Origin: Protonemura montana
Taxonomy: Eukaryota; Arthropoda; Insecta; Plecoptera; Nemouridae
Assembly (NCBI GenBank): GCA_947568835.1
Contig: OX387604.1
Location: 18,009,076 to 18,073,075 of the forward strand
Length of the DNA: 64,000 nt
Reading direction: 5' to 3'
Below are positions 33,489 through 45,720 of this stretch, one piece after another; the stretch's first letter is position 1; each line of letters begins with the position of its first letter. A program made the translations under genes and the position numbers. Below the pieces are notes generated by a model that saw only the letters and a program-made list of their open reading frames with translations, was not told the origin of the DNA and did not search any database.

Positions 33489-36079
33489 ACAACAATTTAT
33501 TGCAACTCAGCGCAAGCCAGTTGAAAATAAAAACTCGTGATTGATATTTTTGTAAAGACAGTTGAATGATTGGATTCGATTCGATAATTGGCGTAAATTG
33601 TGTAAATTGTCGATGCTACATGGCTTTAAACGGTTGAGAAGTTCGTTAAAACGAAGTATGTATGATTACGTTTAAACGTCGATGCGTACGATGTATCAAA
33701 ATGTTTAACAGTAGCAATTAGAGACACACTTTAATGTTATGAACTGAATTTTTTCCAAAATTGAAATAATTTTGAATGTTTTTTTTTTTAACCTCTGACC
33801 ACATGGAAATTGGCATAACTCCTTATGCCAATGTAGACAATAGGAAGAATGTAAACGTTGATCCTCCGTAATAATGTGGTGCTTAGGAATTGGAAAGAGG
33901 TCAGCAGGGAACCTAGTGGAAACTTGAAAGGACCAACGAGTAAGTTCCTAATAAGGCTGGTGTAATTCTAGTGTGTCGCTCGGATGTTCCTTCCTCGTGT
34001 TGACGAGTTCTGAAACACTTCATCCGGTTCCTTCCTATTACATGTCCAGACTATGTAGTGATTAGCATGTCATCGCCATTCGATGGATGTCCGAAGGAAG
34101 CAATAGGGTGTGAACCTACACGGACATCTCATTATTAATAGTAACGCATTTAATGATTTTAGTGTGGCGCCAGGCCGGATACAGTTCGCAAGACCGCGGT
34201 GCTGTGGCAAAAGACAAAGTGGTGGCGGTGCCTTCTATGTTTCCAGAACGGTAATCAGAATTCGCAATGAGTGGTGTTTGGTTCGTGTCACTCATGTCTT
34301 GAATGATTGAAAAGAGCCGGTCGTGCATAGGTCGTTCAGTTACACAAATGAGCAAATTCCTCATTGCTTCTCGAATGCTAGACAATGGCAGTAAAAACTC
34401 GATTTAATGTGACCACGATTGGTACAAGCTAAAAGTCAACTAAAATTGCGCATACTTTGGCCAATATTTTGACCTGAATCGTTCCGATGAATAAATTATC
34501 ATAATAATTATCATAATCTAACGCAGTGAACACGTTAACTGTTAATTTTTGGAAATTGTATCTTTCCAGAAAACACTCAAAGTCAATTTAATCTGATCTT
34601 CATGGAGTGTGTATATAATCATGAGCATTTTCAGTACATATCAGTGTTAACAAGGCAAACTGTAGTATAATTCAACGTTATACAGGCTGTACTCGAACAG
34701 CTCTAAAATATGTACACTGTGCAAATACAAAGTTTTCGACATCAATTATTTGAAATGCAATCAATTACCTGCACCGGTCACAGGATTTCGTGCGTGGGTG
34801 AAAACCATTTTGCCAGGTTAACTATGTTGGTTAATGTTCTTTGGGTTTCCGGCTGGTATAAAATTATAAAAACATGGTTCTTTCCAAGTAAATTGTACAA
34901 AATAAAAATGATCTGTTGCAATTTTAGCTTCACCGTTTGTTCTTAATTTGGTCATCGCGAAAAGGAGTCCGATTATTCGCTTTATTAAAACTAGCTTAAT
35001 TGTGTTACTCAGACAAATACTTTGTGGTCGAGTTGCGATATTTTTTCAGTTTCTTAACAAAACTTTTGACTACGATGCGATCCATTTCTTGGTGGCAAGA
35101 AAATGCAAGTTTTTCTTGGTTCCATGCCTAGAATTTTCCCCTGCTCCCCGATCTGTGGTCTCATATCTTTGCTCGTGGTTCCTCCCTTCGCAGTTCATGC
35201 TCCTAACTTCCAAGTCCCAACATTAAATGTAAATACAGAAGACTCGGTTATGCAAATTATACAGGATACATTGGAAAACTTTCTCGGACATGACCATCAT
35301 AATTACACGACCAATCTAATAGTTTGGAATGGAATCATCTGCATTAGTGATGTCTCCTCGTTATTCAGAGACCGAAAATAATAAACGCATCTCCATCAGT
35401 CTTTTCTATTTCTCATTTTTACATCCAGTGTCAATGAACCTGCATCTAGAAAATCTCAAATGATCCCATTAATCATTCATCGACGTCATTATTCATAAAG
35501 AGCTAAATACGCACACAAAAAATACCTGTACCTAAATGTAAAAAAAAAAACACTGGATGATTGATTGTATTTTCGGCATTATAAATGTTTTACCAACCAC
35601 TGGATGTTATTGACAAGGGGCGAAAGCGTACTCAGAATTAATATAGCACGCCTGGCGCCGTACGAACTGGGCTAAATTTTGTCACAAGCTATTTTCTGAG
35701 ATATGTTCATGGAGTGGCCAGCCCGTAACTCAAAAGAATGGGATGGTACCTAACGATTGGCGTTACGGCCATCTCATCGCTGCTGCATAGCACACATCCC
35801 TCACGTTAATCACCAATAAAACGTAGAGAATATCGAACAAGAACTAAAGGAAAAAGTCCATACGAGACTGGAAGATAGATAAAGAAAAAGAGTAAAATGT
35901 TACAAGCTTGCACTTGTCAGTTTTCCCCTTCAATTTCTCGTTATGGTTCCAAAATATATTTTTCATAGTGACCATCTTGGCAGAAGTAACTTCTTGTTTT
36001 ATTAGAAGGGTTACTATACTAGTTGTTACACTGATGTATTGTTCACTTTAAAAGACTGAGTAGACGCTTTAATAGAAAT
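33489..36079. other. No recognisable gene
   Basis: AT-rich, with short open frames on both strands that show no family similarity. A patch at 35095..35230 reads as a hydrophobic peptide on the plus strand, but without splice or start support. Confidence 0.45.
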
Positions 36080-36186
36080 GATATTGTGGTCACCTTGAAA
36101 AGTCAGAATATATGATATATGATTTTGTGATATTGATAATATCACAATATATGATATTGTGGTCACCTTGAAAAGTCAGAATATCC
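36080..36186. repeat. 73-bp duplication around a palindrome
   Basis: GATATTGTGGTCACCTTGAA and the 13 following bases occur at 36080 and again at 36153. Between them lies a near-perfect inverted repeat TGTGATATT-GAT-AATATCACA (36126..36146). The arrangement suggests slippage at a hairpin. Confidence 0.85.
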
Positions 36187-37299
36187 ACTTATTTCTGCTG
36201 TTCTAACATTTGAACTGCCCCTAAGTTAATGAAGTAACAAGAACAACTAGCTGTATAAACAGATTCCAACAATTTCACCACGGCTAATTCATTTGGTTAC
36301 GTTGACATGCTAGAGCACAAAAACATTTATAAACGCCCTACTCTTCCTAGTGCGTTCAAGAAGTGCGTTCACGTAGCCTGACAAGCATCTACGGTACTTA
36401 CCTCTACCTGAAATCGCCGACTTTAGGGGAAAAAGAGTCCGTTAATGAAACACTGCTTTTAAACTCCTCGTTGTAAAAAATATCTTCAAGTAAGTAATAG
36501 CAGGTGATATTCGTATGATGGGTCAGTGTACAAATAGGGCAGCCAGGAACAGGATTGAGTCACAAGTTGCAGCGTTTGCGTCGGGCTCGGGAGCCGGGAA
36601 TTGGGATTCAGGAGCGGGGACTAGCGGGATTTCAATTACTGTCAAGCTATTTGCATATTATTATGGTTAGTACTACGAGGTTAGCCTTGCCGGTGACACT
36701 TGGTTGCCTACTTCTATTCTACTAAGCCGTTTGATGGTTTACCATACCATGTGCTTTATTTCGTGAAAACGTCGCCTCATTCTCATTGACACACTTTTAT
36801 CTCACTTAAATGTTGTATGCAAAAGGAACCATTTCCCTGAGAGAATATCAAATCTCTCTTAAAATGTCACGTGTTGTACAACCATAGAGTTTACTAGTTA
36901 AGTGAGAGGGCCAGCGTTAATGTTAAGCTTTCTGTTGAGCAAACGAGTTGGCAACAAGTGGTAACGGTAGGTGGCACCCAATGACACTCGAGGCCATTCT
37001 TTTTAACAAACCTCTAAAATTAAATAATTACGACTTAATATATCGATACACGCATGGCAACTATAGAGATAAGCAGCAATAAAGATGAATTGAGCGTAAG
37101 CCAGTCGCAAATGCGAGTATTCTGCGAGTTAAAGCGAAATTAACTTCTTAACACTCAAAACGACAGTGACTCAACCTAGAAATATGGTCAATTTTTGTCG
37201 GTGTTTGCCATTTTTCGCGGAGACAGTTTAACATAAGCGCTTTTACGAAGTACGACCATACTACCACAAATCTGGCTCTCTTGACTTTACCTATACACT

Positions 37300-37716
37300 C
37301 ATTGATTTGTGGTGTTTAACGACGCACTGTTTTGACATCTGGCCTTGCGGCACTGGTCTTCTGGCGTCGGTGAATGAGTGGATTATGATTATGATGATGA
37401 TGATGAACCTAACCTAGCCTAGAAGGGAGGAGGGGAAACCCGGTGCCGGCACGTAGCCTACTCTTGTCGAAGAACGCCAAGGAAACCACCGACTTAACGT
37501 CCCTTCCGAAGAACGGTACAACTCGAACAACAGGATTCGTCCACAAATCCATGCTGTCGAGAGGTTGATTAGCAAGGCGAACGAAGTTGTACTAACTTTC
37601 ATCCCTCCAACCTCTCTCGCGAACAGAACTGGTCATGTGTATGATGGTCACCCATCCAATACCTGAATCATCTCACGAGAACCAGTGTTTCCAACACGCC
37701 AAACCGTTCGGCCCTA
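37300..37716 (-). mobile_element. 5S rRNA-derived SINE, internally deleted head
   Basis: The minus-strand head (37643..37716) has CGTGAGATGATTCAGGTATT and GGATGGGTGACCATC, so about 30 bases of the 5S region, including box A (AAGTTAAGCA), are deleted between CGTGAGAT and CAGGTATT. Body and tail are otherwise well preserved, ending with CAAAACAGTGCGTCGTTAAA on the minus strand. Loss of box A would be expected to disable Pol III transcription of this copy. Confidence 0.85.
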
Positions 37717-38566
37717 TACACCCAATGGTACGGTACAACAGCAAAGACGGGCTTTAAGTACCTTAAAGGTCAGTGGTAATTCGCTAATTACTTTATGAAC
37801 TCGACGTACTCTGTACTAGCCCCTTTGCAAACTACCAGTGGTGCATTTGACGATAAGATTGATTGTGTTCGAAGATATTAGGATTTCAAACTTGAATTAA
37901 AACAAGTTATGGAAATCGGACGAAGAAAAGTAACCCTTTTCTGAAAATCGTTTTAGGGTCATTCCATATCAAGTGCCCACACTCAAAACCTTCACTATCT
38001 CAGAACTTGACGAAATTTTCAGGAGGGTTAGAACACCGGAAATAAAAAATCTCTTTTAAAGTTTTTTTCCATATGTCTAGCGGTTTGCCCGTGGCAGGGG
38101 ATGGAAAAATAAAATATTTTACTTTTTGCCCCGCACGGCCATTCACTATATTCACTCTAGCGTTTGAACAAATAAACTTAAAACAATGGGATTAGTTCTA
38201 AAATGATAATCGTGCTTTCATTAACAAGAAAAAATGCATAAATTGCTTACTTATCAAGTTTAGGGGTAGAAAAAATCCACCCTTAAATTTCAACCCTTAA
38301 TAACTCGAGAAGTAATATTTTTTTTTTTTTTTTTTTTTGTTGTGAAGCATCTCCTGTCTATTATCTTTCCATGAAAAAAAAATTAATCATTAACAGCCGT
38401 ATGATCAGAAGTTATGAGATTTTTATTGTATAAATGTGTGTGCATTTAGTTGTGTTTCTGCAAGTCTGTTAGCATGGTCCATGCAAATCACCCGTAAATT
38501 GATAGATTATATAATTTTTCAGTTTAAAAATTGTGTGTAAGTACTACAAAGATTCTTTTTACTCAC

Positions 38567-39325
38567 TCATTTCTTCGTTTCACTCTGACCTATCACTCTG
38601 GCTTCTTCGAACAACGGCGAGGAGGAGAACACCCGCGTGGCTACTGAGTGCTCAGACACGGGTACGAAGCAATGCAGTTTTTGCGTGCCGGGAATTGGCC
38701 GGGATGACGCAAATCGTGTGGCTAGCACCTGTTCTGTGTCTTGGTGCTCCTCAATAGTTCCGAATGTGAAGTTGATGGTCGGGATGGCTTCGACCGCCCA
38801 ATCGAAGAGTTGCCGGGGTGTTATTATTTGCGACTCGTAGGGGCGCTGAAGACTCGCCCGCGCTGCCAGCCGCTTGACCGTCCCTCCGACGCCGTCGCAG
38901 GCGCTCTTCCCATGTGACGTCGCCGTGAAATGCCACTCCACGTCGGCCCCAAAGTCTCTTTGATAGTGGCACAAGTTGGCAAAATTTTTCCTATTTTTAT
39001 ATTGCGAGGCTGCCCCATCAGAAAAATAGAACATCTTCTTTATGGTCTGAAATTTATTGTGCAAAAAGCTCACGAGTTTTTTTATGAATAGATGCACTGC
39101 GACAGTGTTGTGGATCAAACTCTCGGAAATTACAACAAAGCTGATGTGGCGCTCTTCCCCGCCCTCTTTGTAATATGCCACGAAGGGGTGGATGGTGGCG
39201 GACGCATTGTTCCAGTGGAACCCCTGGGCCTCGTCTTGTAGCACGAACGCATAGTTTTCGGCAAAATCACAGATCACCAAAAACTCGCCGGGCAGGAGAC
39301 CAATCTCTTCGCACCAATCGGACAT
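38567..39325 (-). pseudogene. C-terminal part of transposase, longer copy
   Basis: A 252-codon open frame from an internal ATG. Candidate catalytic acidic residues lie in VICDFAENYAF (D20), YFSDGAASQYKNRKNF (D103) and DVEWHF (E130). The motif ATSHGKSACDGVGGTVKRLA follows at 135..153. This set of motifs is familiar from widespread arthropod transposon proteins, which I place with Sola-type transposases at moderate confidence. The N-terminal DNA-binding part is cut off at the palindrome centre, so no functional transposase is expected, although the surviving frame is intact. Confidence 0.75.
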
Positions 39326-39332
39326 CAAGTGC

Positions 39333-39903
39333 GGTCTCCTGCCCGGCGAGTTTGATCCACAACACTGTCGCAGTGCATCTATTCATAAAAAAACTCGTGA
39401 GCTTTTTGCACAATAAATTTCAGACCATAAAGAAGATGTTCTATTTTTCTGATGGGGCAGCCTCGCAATATAAAAATAGGAAAAATTTTGCCAACTTGTG
39501 CCACTATCAAAGAGACTTTGGGGCCGACGTGGAGTGGCATTTCACGGCGACGTCACATGGGAAGAGCGCCTGCGACGGCGTCGGAGGGACGGTCAAGCGG
39601 CTGGCAGCGCGGGCGAGTCTTCAGCGCCCCTACGAGTCGCAAATAATAACACCCCGGCAACTCTTCGATTGGGCGGTCGAAGCCATCCCGACCATCAACT
39701 TCACATTCGGAACTATTGAGGAGCACCAAGACACAGAACAGGTGCTAGCCACACGATTTGCGTCATCCCGGCCAATTCCCGGCACGCAAAAACTGCATTG
39801 CTTCGTACCCGTGTCTGAGCACTCAGTAGCCACGCGGGTGTTCTCCTCCTCGCCGTTGTTCGAAGAAGCCAGAGTGATAGGTCAGAGTGAAACGAAGAAA
39901 TGA
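39333..39903 (+). pseudogene. C-terminal part of transposase, deleted copy
   Basis: The mirror copy matches the minus-strand gene exactly from SLIHNTVAVHLF to the stop. Just upstream it carries a 164-base deletion between two GAGTTT hexamers (sense positions equivalent to 39286..39281 and 39122..39117 of the other copy), so the piece at 39333..39353 is joined out of frame to the rest. It lacks the first catalytic aspartate. The hexamer microhomology and the nearby inversion point are signs of error-prone repair or replication template switching. Confidence 0.82.
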
Positions 39904-40518
39904 GTGAGTAAAAAGAATCTTTGTAGTACTTACACACAATTTTTAAACTGAAAAATTATATAATCTATCAATTTACGGGTGATTTGCATGGACCATGCTA
40001 ACAGACTTGCAGAAACACAACTAAATGCACACACATTTATACAATAAAAATCTCATAACTTCTGATCATACGGCTGTTAATGATTAATTTTTTTTTCATG
40101 GAAAGATAATAGACAGGAGATGCTTCACAACAAAAAAAAAAAAAAAAAAAAATATTACTTCTCGAGTTATTAAGGGTTGAAATTTAAGGGTGGATTTTTT
40201 CTACCCCTAAACTTGATAAGTAAGCAATTTATGCATTTTTTCTTGTTAATGAAAGCACGATTATCATTTTAGAACTAATCCCATTGTTTTAAGTTTATTT
40301 GTTCAAACGCTAGAGTGAATATAGTGAATGGCCGTGCGGGGCAAAAAGTAAAATATTTTATTTTTCCATCCCCTGCCACGGGCAAACCGCTAGACATATG
40401 GAAAAAAACTTTAAAAGAGATTTTTTATTTCCGGTGTTCTAACCCTCCTGAAAATTTCGTCAAGTTCTGAGATAGTGAAGGTTTTGAGTGTGGGCACTTG
40501 ATATGGAATGACCCTTTA

Positions 40519-43500
40519 CTAATCGTTTCTTGATCGATACTTTAGCGCACGAATATCACAAGTGGATTTTTAAATTGTAGATGGGTAAAATTTGGATCAC
40601 AGTTGAACACAATATCCCGAAGCCCAAAAACTGAGGTTGAAAATGTTCGTTACATTTCTTTTAGGCATGGTGTTACAATTCTTGCTAAAAGACCTGTGAG
40701 CAAGATTGTAACCTCTTGATCCCATAGAATAGAACACCAGTGAAAGCATGGAAAAACCACGGTGGTGTGTTGAACCCGCTAACTTGGAAATAATCTACTA
40801 ATTTTCAGCAAGCAAAACAGAAAACTCTCGTGAGAGTGAGATTAACGCTTTATGGCTGCTACTTTTATCTGGATAGCGAATCTGGGAAAATTTAAAACAC
40901 CTTTTCAGAATATTTACGAGAAATTGTTACTTGAGAGAAACTTAACCAATTAGTTCTTGCTGTATAAGAGAAAAAGAAAATCCCGTGTGCATGGATCTTT
41001 CCTTTTCTTCGTTGCTGGGATGATTTTTTTGTCAGCTGATGTTGTGAGCAGCTATTACCGTGATGCGCGCGTACTCTCCGCCCGTTATCACGAGTAAATC
41101 GTGTGAAGATTTTATAGTGGATAGGTGATATTGATTGCGTTGGTGTTGACAAGTGATGGACATATGGATTGCAAGTTGGATCTCGCGTCAACTTAGATTG
41201 GATGGCTGAACTGTTGAGCGTGTGATCACGATAAGATCCCTCTGCAGGAGCAGAACCTCTCTCCATGCCGCCTCCCAGGTCTTCCATGCATGCCCGCTGT
41301 GCCCACTATGCCCACTAGAATGCCCTCATCCTTAGCCCAGCCCGTATACCCACACTTTCTTTTCGGAACCCATCGGAGTTTACTCAAGAGAGAAAGAGAT
41401 ACGGTTCTATTCCACGCAATTCACAGCTCGCGGTTTCTGTGCATGGTGCGTTAAAGCAGGATGGAGTGTTTCGGTATCGGTGTAGCTTAAAGTGGTCACC
41501 GTTGCGTTTCAAAGGAGAAAGTGTGTGGAGAAAATGTGTGGAAAAATTGCCCTTTAGCCCCAGAAATATTTTTATTTATTTACATAATGGTGATGAACTA
41601 TGTCGGTTACATGCGTTTGAGAAGTCCATGTGCTAAATCTATTCGGAGGATACATTTCAAAGTTGAGTGTAGACTGGAAAAAAGAGAAAATACAATTATG
41701 CTTCTAAAAGGTTTGATCTGTCTTTGAAGTAAGAACATGTACAACTTTATGTTCAGCTGGTTCAGAGTCATATGTGAACCAAGTCGTGATCTTTAAAAAT
41801 TTGAGAAAAATCGAACGAAATAATGTTTGACAAGGATTGACCCAATTGCGCAGTATCTACAAGATTCAAGACTTGTAGCATGACACATTCAATTTTAAAG
41901 AAGAATCAAAGAACACGAAAACGTGCTTTCCGAAAGAAAATACGTTTTATCTTTAAAGCAAAGATCTTGAATGAAAATGAAGTCTTACCGTCTCACGTCA
42001 GCTCCTAGACCAGACTAGATTGAATTGAAAAGCTATTTGTTGGAACCGTAATGCGACGGTGCCTTACAGAAAGTGGTTTACTCAAACGAACTGGTTTATA
42101 TCGTTGGATGATTTTTGGACAGGAACGGACGCGTTGGGATTTTCCGAAAAGTGATCCCCTTGGAGTTTGCAGGAGACATTCTAGACAGAGAGAGACCGAG
42201 GGACCAGAAATCGGGAGTTTCTCAACAAACTTGCAGGACAAGACAGGATACGGGAGCTGGGGTTGCATGATTGCGCACTATCTGTAGTCTTATAGGCAGT
42301 TGTCTAGTATTGTGTAGGCGATGGCATCAAATCGTCCAACAGCCAGCACGGGGGTGTTCGACAACCCAGTAGACACGCGTGAATGGTTTGGACGGACTGG
42401 AGGTTGGCACAATCTCAATCAAAGGACAGCTTAGAGTACCAAGAAATTAATAATGCATGAGAGACGCAGCCATTTCTGATGAAGACTCCATTGCATTTAT
42501 TTTAGGGAACTACAAAAGAGTGTTAAAGAGTCGAAAGTATTAAAGGGCCACGTTGAAAGGCTTTTAGGGGTTTACAATTATTCTAAACGACCTAAAAATA
42601 AAACAGTGTATCAAGGAATAGTGTGTTTAGGATTACTATCCGATCAAATGTTGATATTTTGAAATACGTATACGGGGCGAGTTTTTGAAAAAGAGTTAAA
42701 ATACACAGATTTGACGACTTAGTGTGATGACACTATATTGTCAATCGAAAAATTATCGGATAGCAATCCTCACCACATCCTTCCTCTATGCACTGTTTTT
42801 TTTTCGAGCAAATTTAGACCGCCTAAAGTCTTGAGAAGTAATGGTGCAAAACGCCAGTTTCTAGTAGAAAACTCTTTTAAATTACTGAATATTGTTATCG
42901 AGAAATTAATCCTTTGCCTTGATATGCTGGCAGTCGCGATAAGAAGGCAGTCGAGTTTATGAATGAAGGGATTTATTTGAATAACCCTTCGATGTCAACA
43001 CTCAGTTTTCCTCAAAACTTGTAACTAAAGTTGCAATTTCTCGAGCAAATTATGAAAACGCCAAGGGTGTCAGGCGGTCCAGGCTGAAAGTGGGCGAGTG
43101 GGTGGGTAGGGCTAGTAAGGTCGGTGAGACGATAAGTTGCTAAAAATGTGACAAACGGCTCTTGAATATTGGGAATGGAATCCGTGTCTATCCCCCTGCA
43201 ATGCTGTTTATGTTAGGCGGCGAAAAGACATTCTCGTCAACAATACTACGCATAATTGTTGTTTGGATAGTGAATGCTGCAAGTTGACAGCAACAAAGTG
43301 ATACAAAGTGCTATACACTTGTTTAGAAATCTTTCTGTTTGGTTCCAAAGCACATTTTTCTAATATGTTATGCCATATTTTTTCATATAATACGACACAA
43401 CAATCTCAAGCAAGGCTCATGTACGTTGCTACGAACGCCTGCACTTTTTTCTAAGATGGTTAAAATTCACGCAAAACAACCGTTTAAAAAAAACGTCGAT

Positions 43501-44011
43501 TTGGATTTTATCAAATATTCCAATAATATCAACAAAACTAACCTCGTACACATATGGGTTAATTATTTTATTGCTGCTTGCTTACCTCATCAATTTTGCT
43601 CGCAGAATGCTTACAACAATTTCTTATCGCTCACTTTTTGCCGCATTACACTGGCTTGAAAATAAAATCAAAGTCTCCTTTTGCTGCAAACTAAAAGTCT
43701 CGGTAAGTCGGTAATTCACGGATGACAGGTGTGATATAACATCGGTAAAAATCAGCTTTTAAAATCGAATCTAATTGAGTCAATAAAATGACAAGAAATG
43801 TGAAATAAGAGTTTTCTTCATTTGGTGGTATGATGTCATGCTGACTTAGCTTCAGTCATAAAGCTAGATGCATGATTACACTGAGACTCAATTCTCCAGG
43901 ATTCTGAATTCGATAGGCGTGTTTCAAACTTTTATCAAAGTGAAGATAAGAAGATTAAATGCTGAGAGCACCCCTAAACAAAACTATAGAATAGTATGAT
44001 CGCATTCATTA
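40519..44011. other. No recognisable gene
   Basis: Mixed AT-rich sequence. A minus-strand frame of 131 codons at 40892..41287 shows no family similarity or splice support. Confidence 0.45.
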
Positions 44012-44031
44012 CAATCGTATAAATACGATTG
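44012..44031. other. Perfect 20-bp palindrome
   Basis: CAATCGTAT-AA-ATACGATTG, two perfect 9-base arms with a 2-base loop. It may be a protein-binding site or a chance hairpin; nothing nearby gives it a role. Confidence 0.7.
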
Positions 44032-45099
44032 ACATCACTGTCGACACCTCTCTCCACAAACCTGGCTCTTCAGTTTTTAGGCGAGTGTAAAATGATGCAG
44101 CTGATTGATGACGATGTGACTGTGAATTTGATTAATGGGTGGAGATGGAACCTTAAATGGCACGCAAATTAATAAAAGGAATCGAAGAAAATTAGCAGGC
44201 ACTTAGTGCAAGGTGCTATTTGCATAAATGGTGTTCCTGTCTCTGCTTCTGCATGTCTCTATACTTTAGCTAATTGCACAGAAAATGTCTCCATATTACG
44301 AACACATTTATAGTCGCAACGTTCGCTTTACTTTGTTACTGTATTCATGTAGAATAATATTTTCTTGTATCTTCTGTGCTACTACTGTCCCAAGCCTATT
44401 ACAAAGAAAAACATTTTTAAAAAATCGAGAATTTTTAACACGACTTTCCACTGGGAAAATTGTCTTTCTTAAAAAAACACACACACAACCTAAAAAATAT
44501 CATACTTCGGTTGAAATATGAAACACAGTCGCAAAAAGTTGCTTTGATTCAATCGCTGGTCTCCTATTTGTTTGTTTGGTTTTCATGCATGCTGGAGCGC
44601 ATCCCAATTCGAGATAACGACAATGCCTCGGTGTCCATTACGGAGAGTCAACGATAGAACCAATATAGACGTACAATATTGCCTTAGCAATAAAAGTGAT
44701 TACTGCATATCGTTAGGGGAGTTCACCAGGGCTAGGGAACAAACATCAATTATCATCACACATTACAATGACTGTTTCTATATCTCATCACAGATAGAGC
44801 TATTTACATACCGGAAAATTAGTTGTCATCCATTAGCAAGTTTTAGCACTAATTATGTAGAATCGGTGGACAGATGGAAGTACAATACATAGAGCAAGGC
44901 TCGCATTCAAGTCAACGGATGGTTCTTGAGTTACAAAGCTCTTTCCGATCTTCACTTTAGTGCATTCGGATATTTAAAGGAAATTCCATTGTTGCTGATA
45001 GCGCCTAAAGGCACTGTATTTTACGCAAGCTTGTCGATATACAGGTACTGACATCAAACGAAAGTGTAAAACGTAGAACAATACGCCTTGACTAATTGA
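44032..45099. other. No recognisable gene
   Basis: AT-rich; short open frames only. Confidence 0.45.
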
Positions 45100-45720
45100 A
45101 GCGTGAACGAAATTAAGGGAGAGTGGGGGACGGAGTTATAAGAGCGGCTGGTATGCGTATGAGATAAGGCGAGGCGGAAGGGCATAAGCCCAATAGTTAC
45201 TTTCTTTGAGTCGCGGAAACAGCACACACAGAAACAATGAAATTGACGACAAGCGTATATCTAGCGACATGGGAATGTAGCTAGAAAAGAAAAGAGCAAG
45301 AGAACCAAGGGAAGTGAAAACGTCTAAGCTACTCTAGTGTGTCGTAAGAGGAAATGAAATGTCACATTTTCTCAAAGAATACAGTTGCTTAATGGTTCGC
45401 GGCCAAGACGTCACGAGAGAAATTACGGGCGAGAATAGTGAGAGAAAGAAAGATGTCTGTTTTACTGGCACAAAGACAAATATGAACCAAGCGATAGAAA
45501 ATGCGTGATGTAAAGAGTTGCCAGGGGGATGGGGGAAGGTGGTAAGGGTGGTATGTATGAGATCGACAATTTGGAAGTGCTGGCACGTAATGTGTATGGT
45601 AGGTAAGAAGTGGGGGTGTGGGATGTTCAGGGAGTGTGTGTTAGTGGGTGGGTAGGGGGGGTGGGGGGAGAGAAAGTAACTGGACAAAAAACTAAAATGG
45701 AATCCGATAAGAAATATTAG
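45100..45720. other. Purine-rich strand-asymmetric tract
   Basis: The plus strand is strongly enriched in A and G (many GGGAGAG, GAAAAGAAAAGAG and GGGGTGG motifs, especially 45270..45330 and 45420..45700). The minus strand is correspondingly stop-poor, which explains the 129-codon minus frame at 45334..45723 without invoking a gene. Confidence 0.7.

Larger units (their letters stand above)
37956..40514. mobile_element. Palindromic Sola-like DNA transposon
   Basis: A 2559-bp element with two arms of 1167 bp each (37956..39122 and 39348..40514) in inverted orientation. Paired positions sum to 78470 from the outermost base to the inner junction, which means no net indel between arms, and every stretch compared was identical. 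The spacer is 225 bp. The ends GGGTCATTCCATATCAAG and their complement are flanked by TTTA on both sides (37952..37955, 40515..40518), a 4-bp target duplication. The 4-bp duplication and the encoded protein suggest the Sola superfamily (inferred from memory). Both ends derive from the 3' end of a normal element, so the 5' terminal half is missing and the C-terminal coding part is present twice. Confidence 0.88.

Noticed and set aside
38533..39018. Open frames of 64-74 codons on both strands inside the palindrome (and their mirror images at 39452..39937)
   Set aside because: They are other-frame readings of the GC-rich transposase segment and occur twice only because the arms are duplicated.
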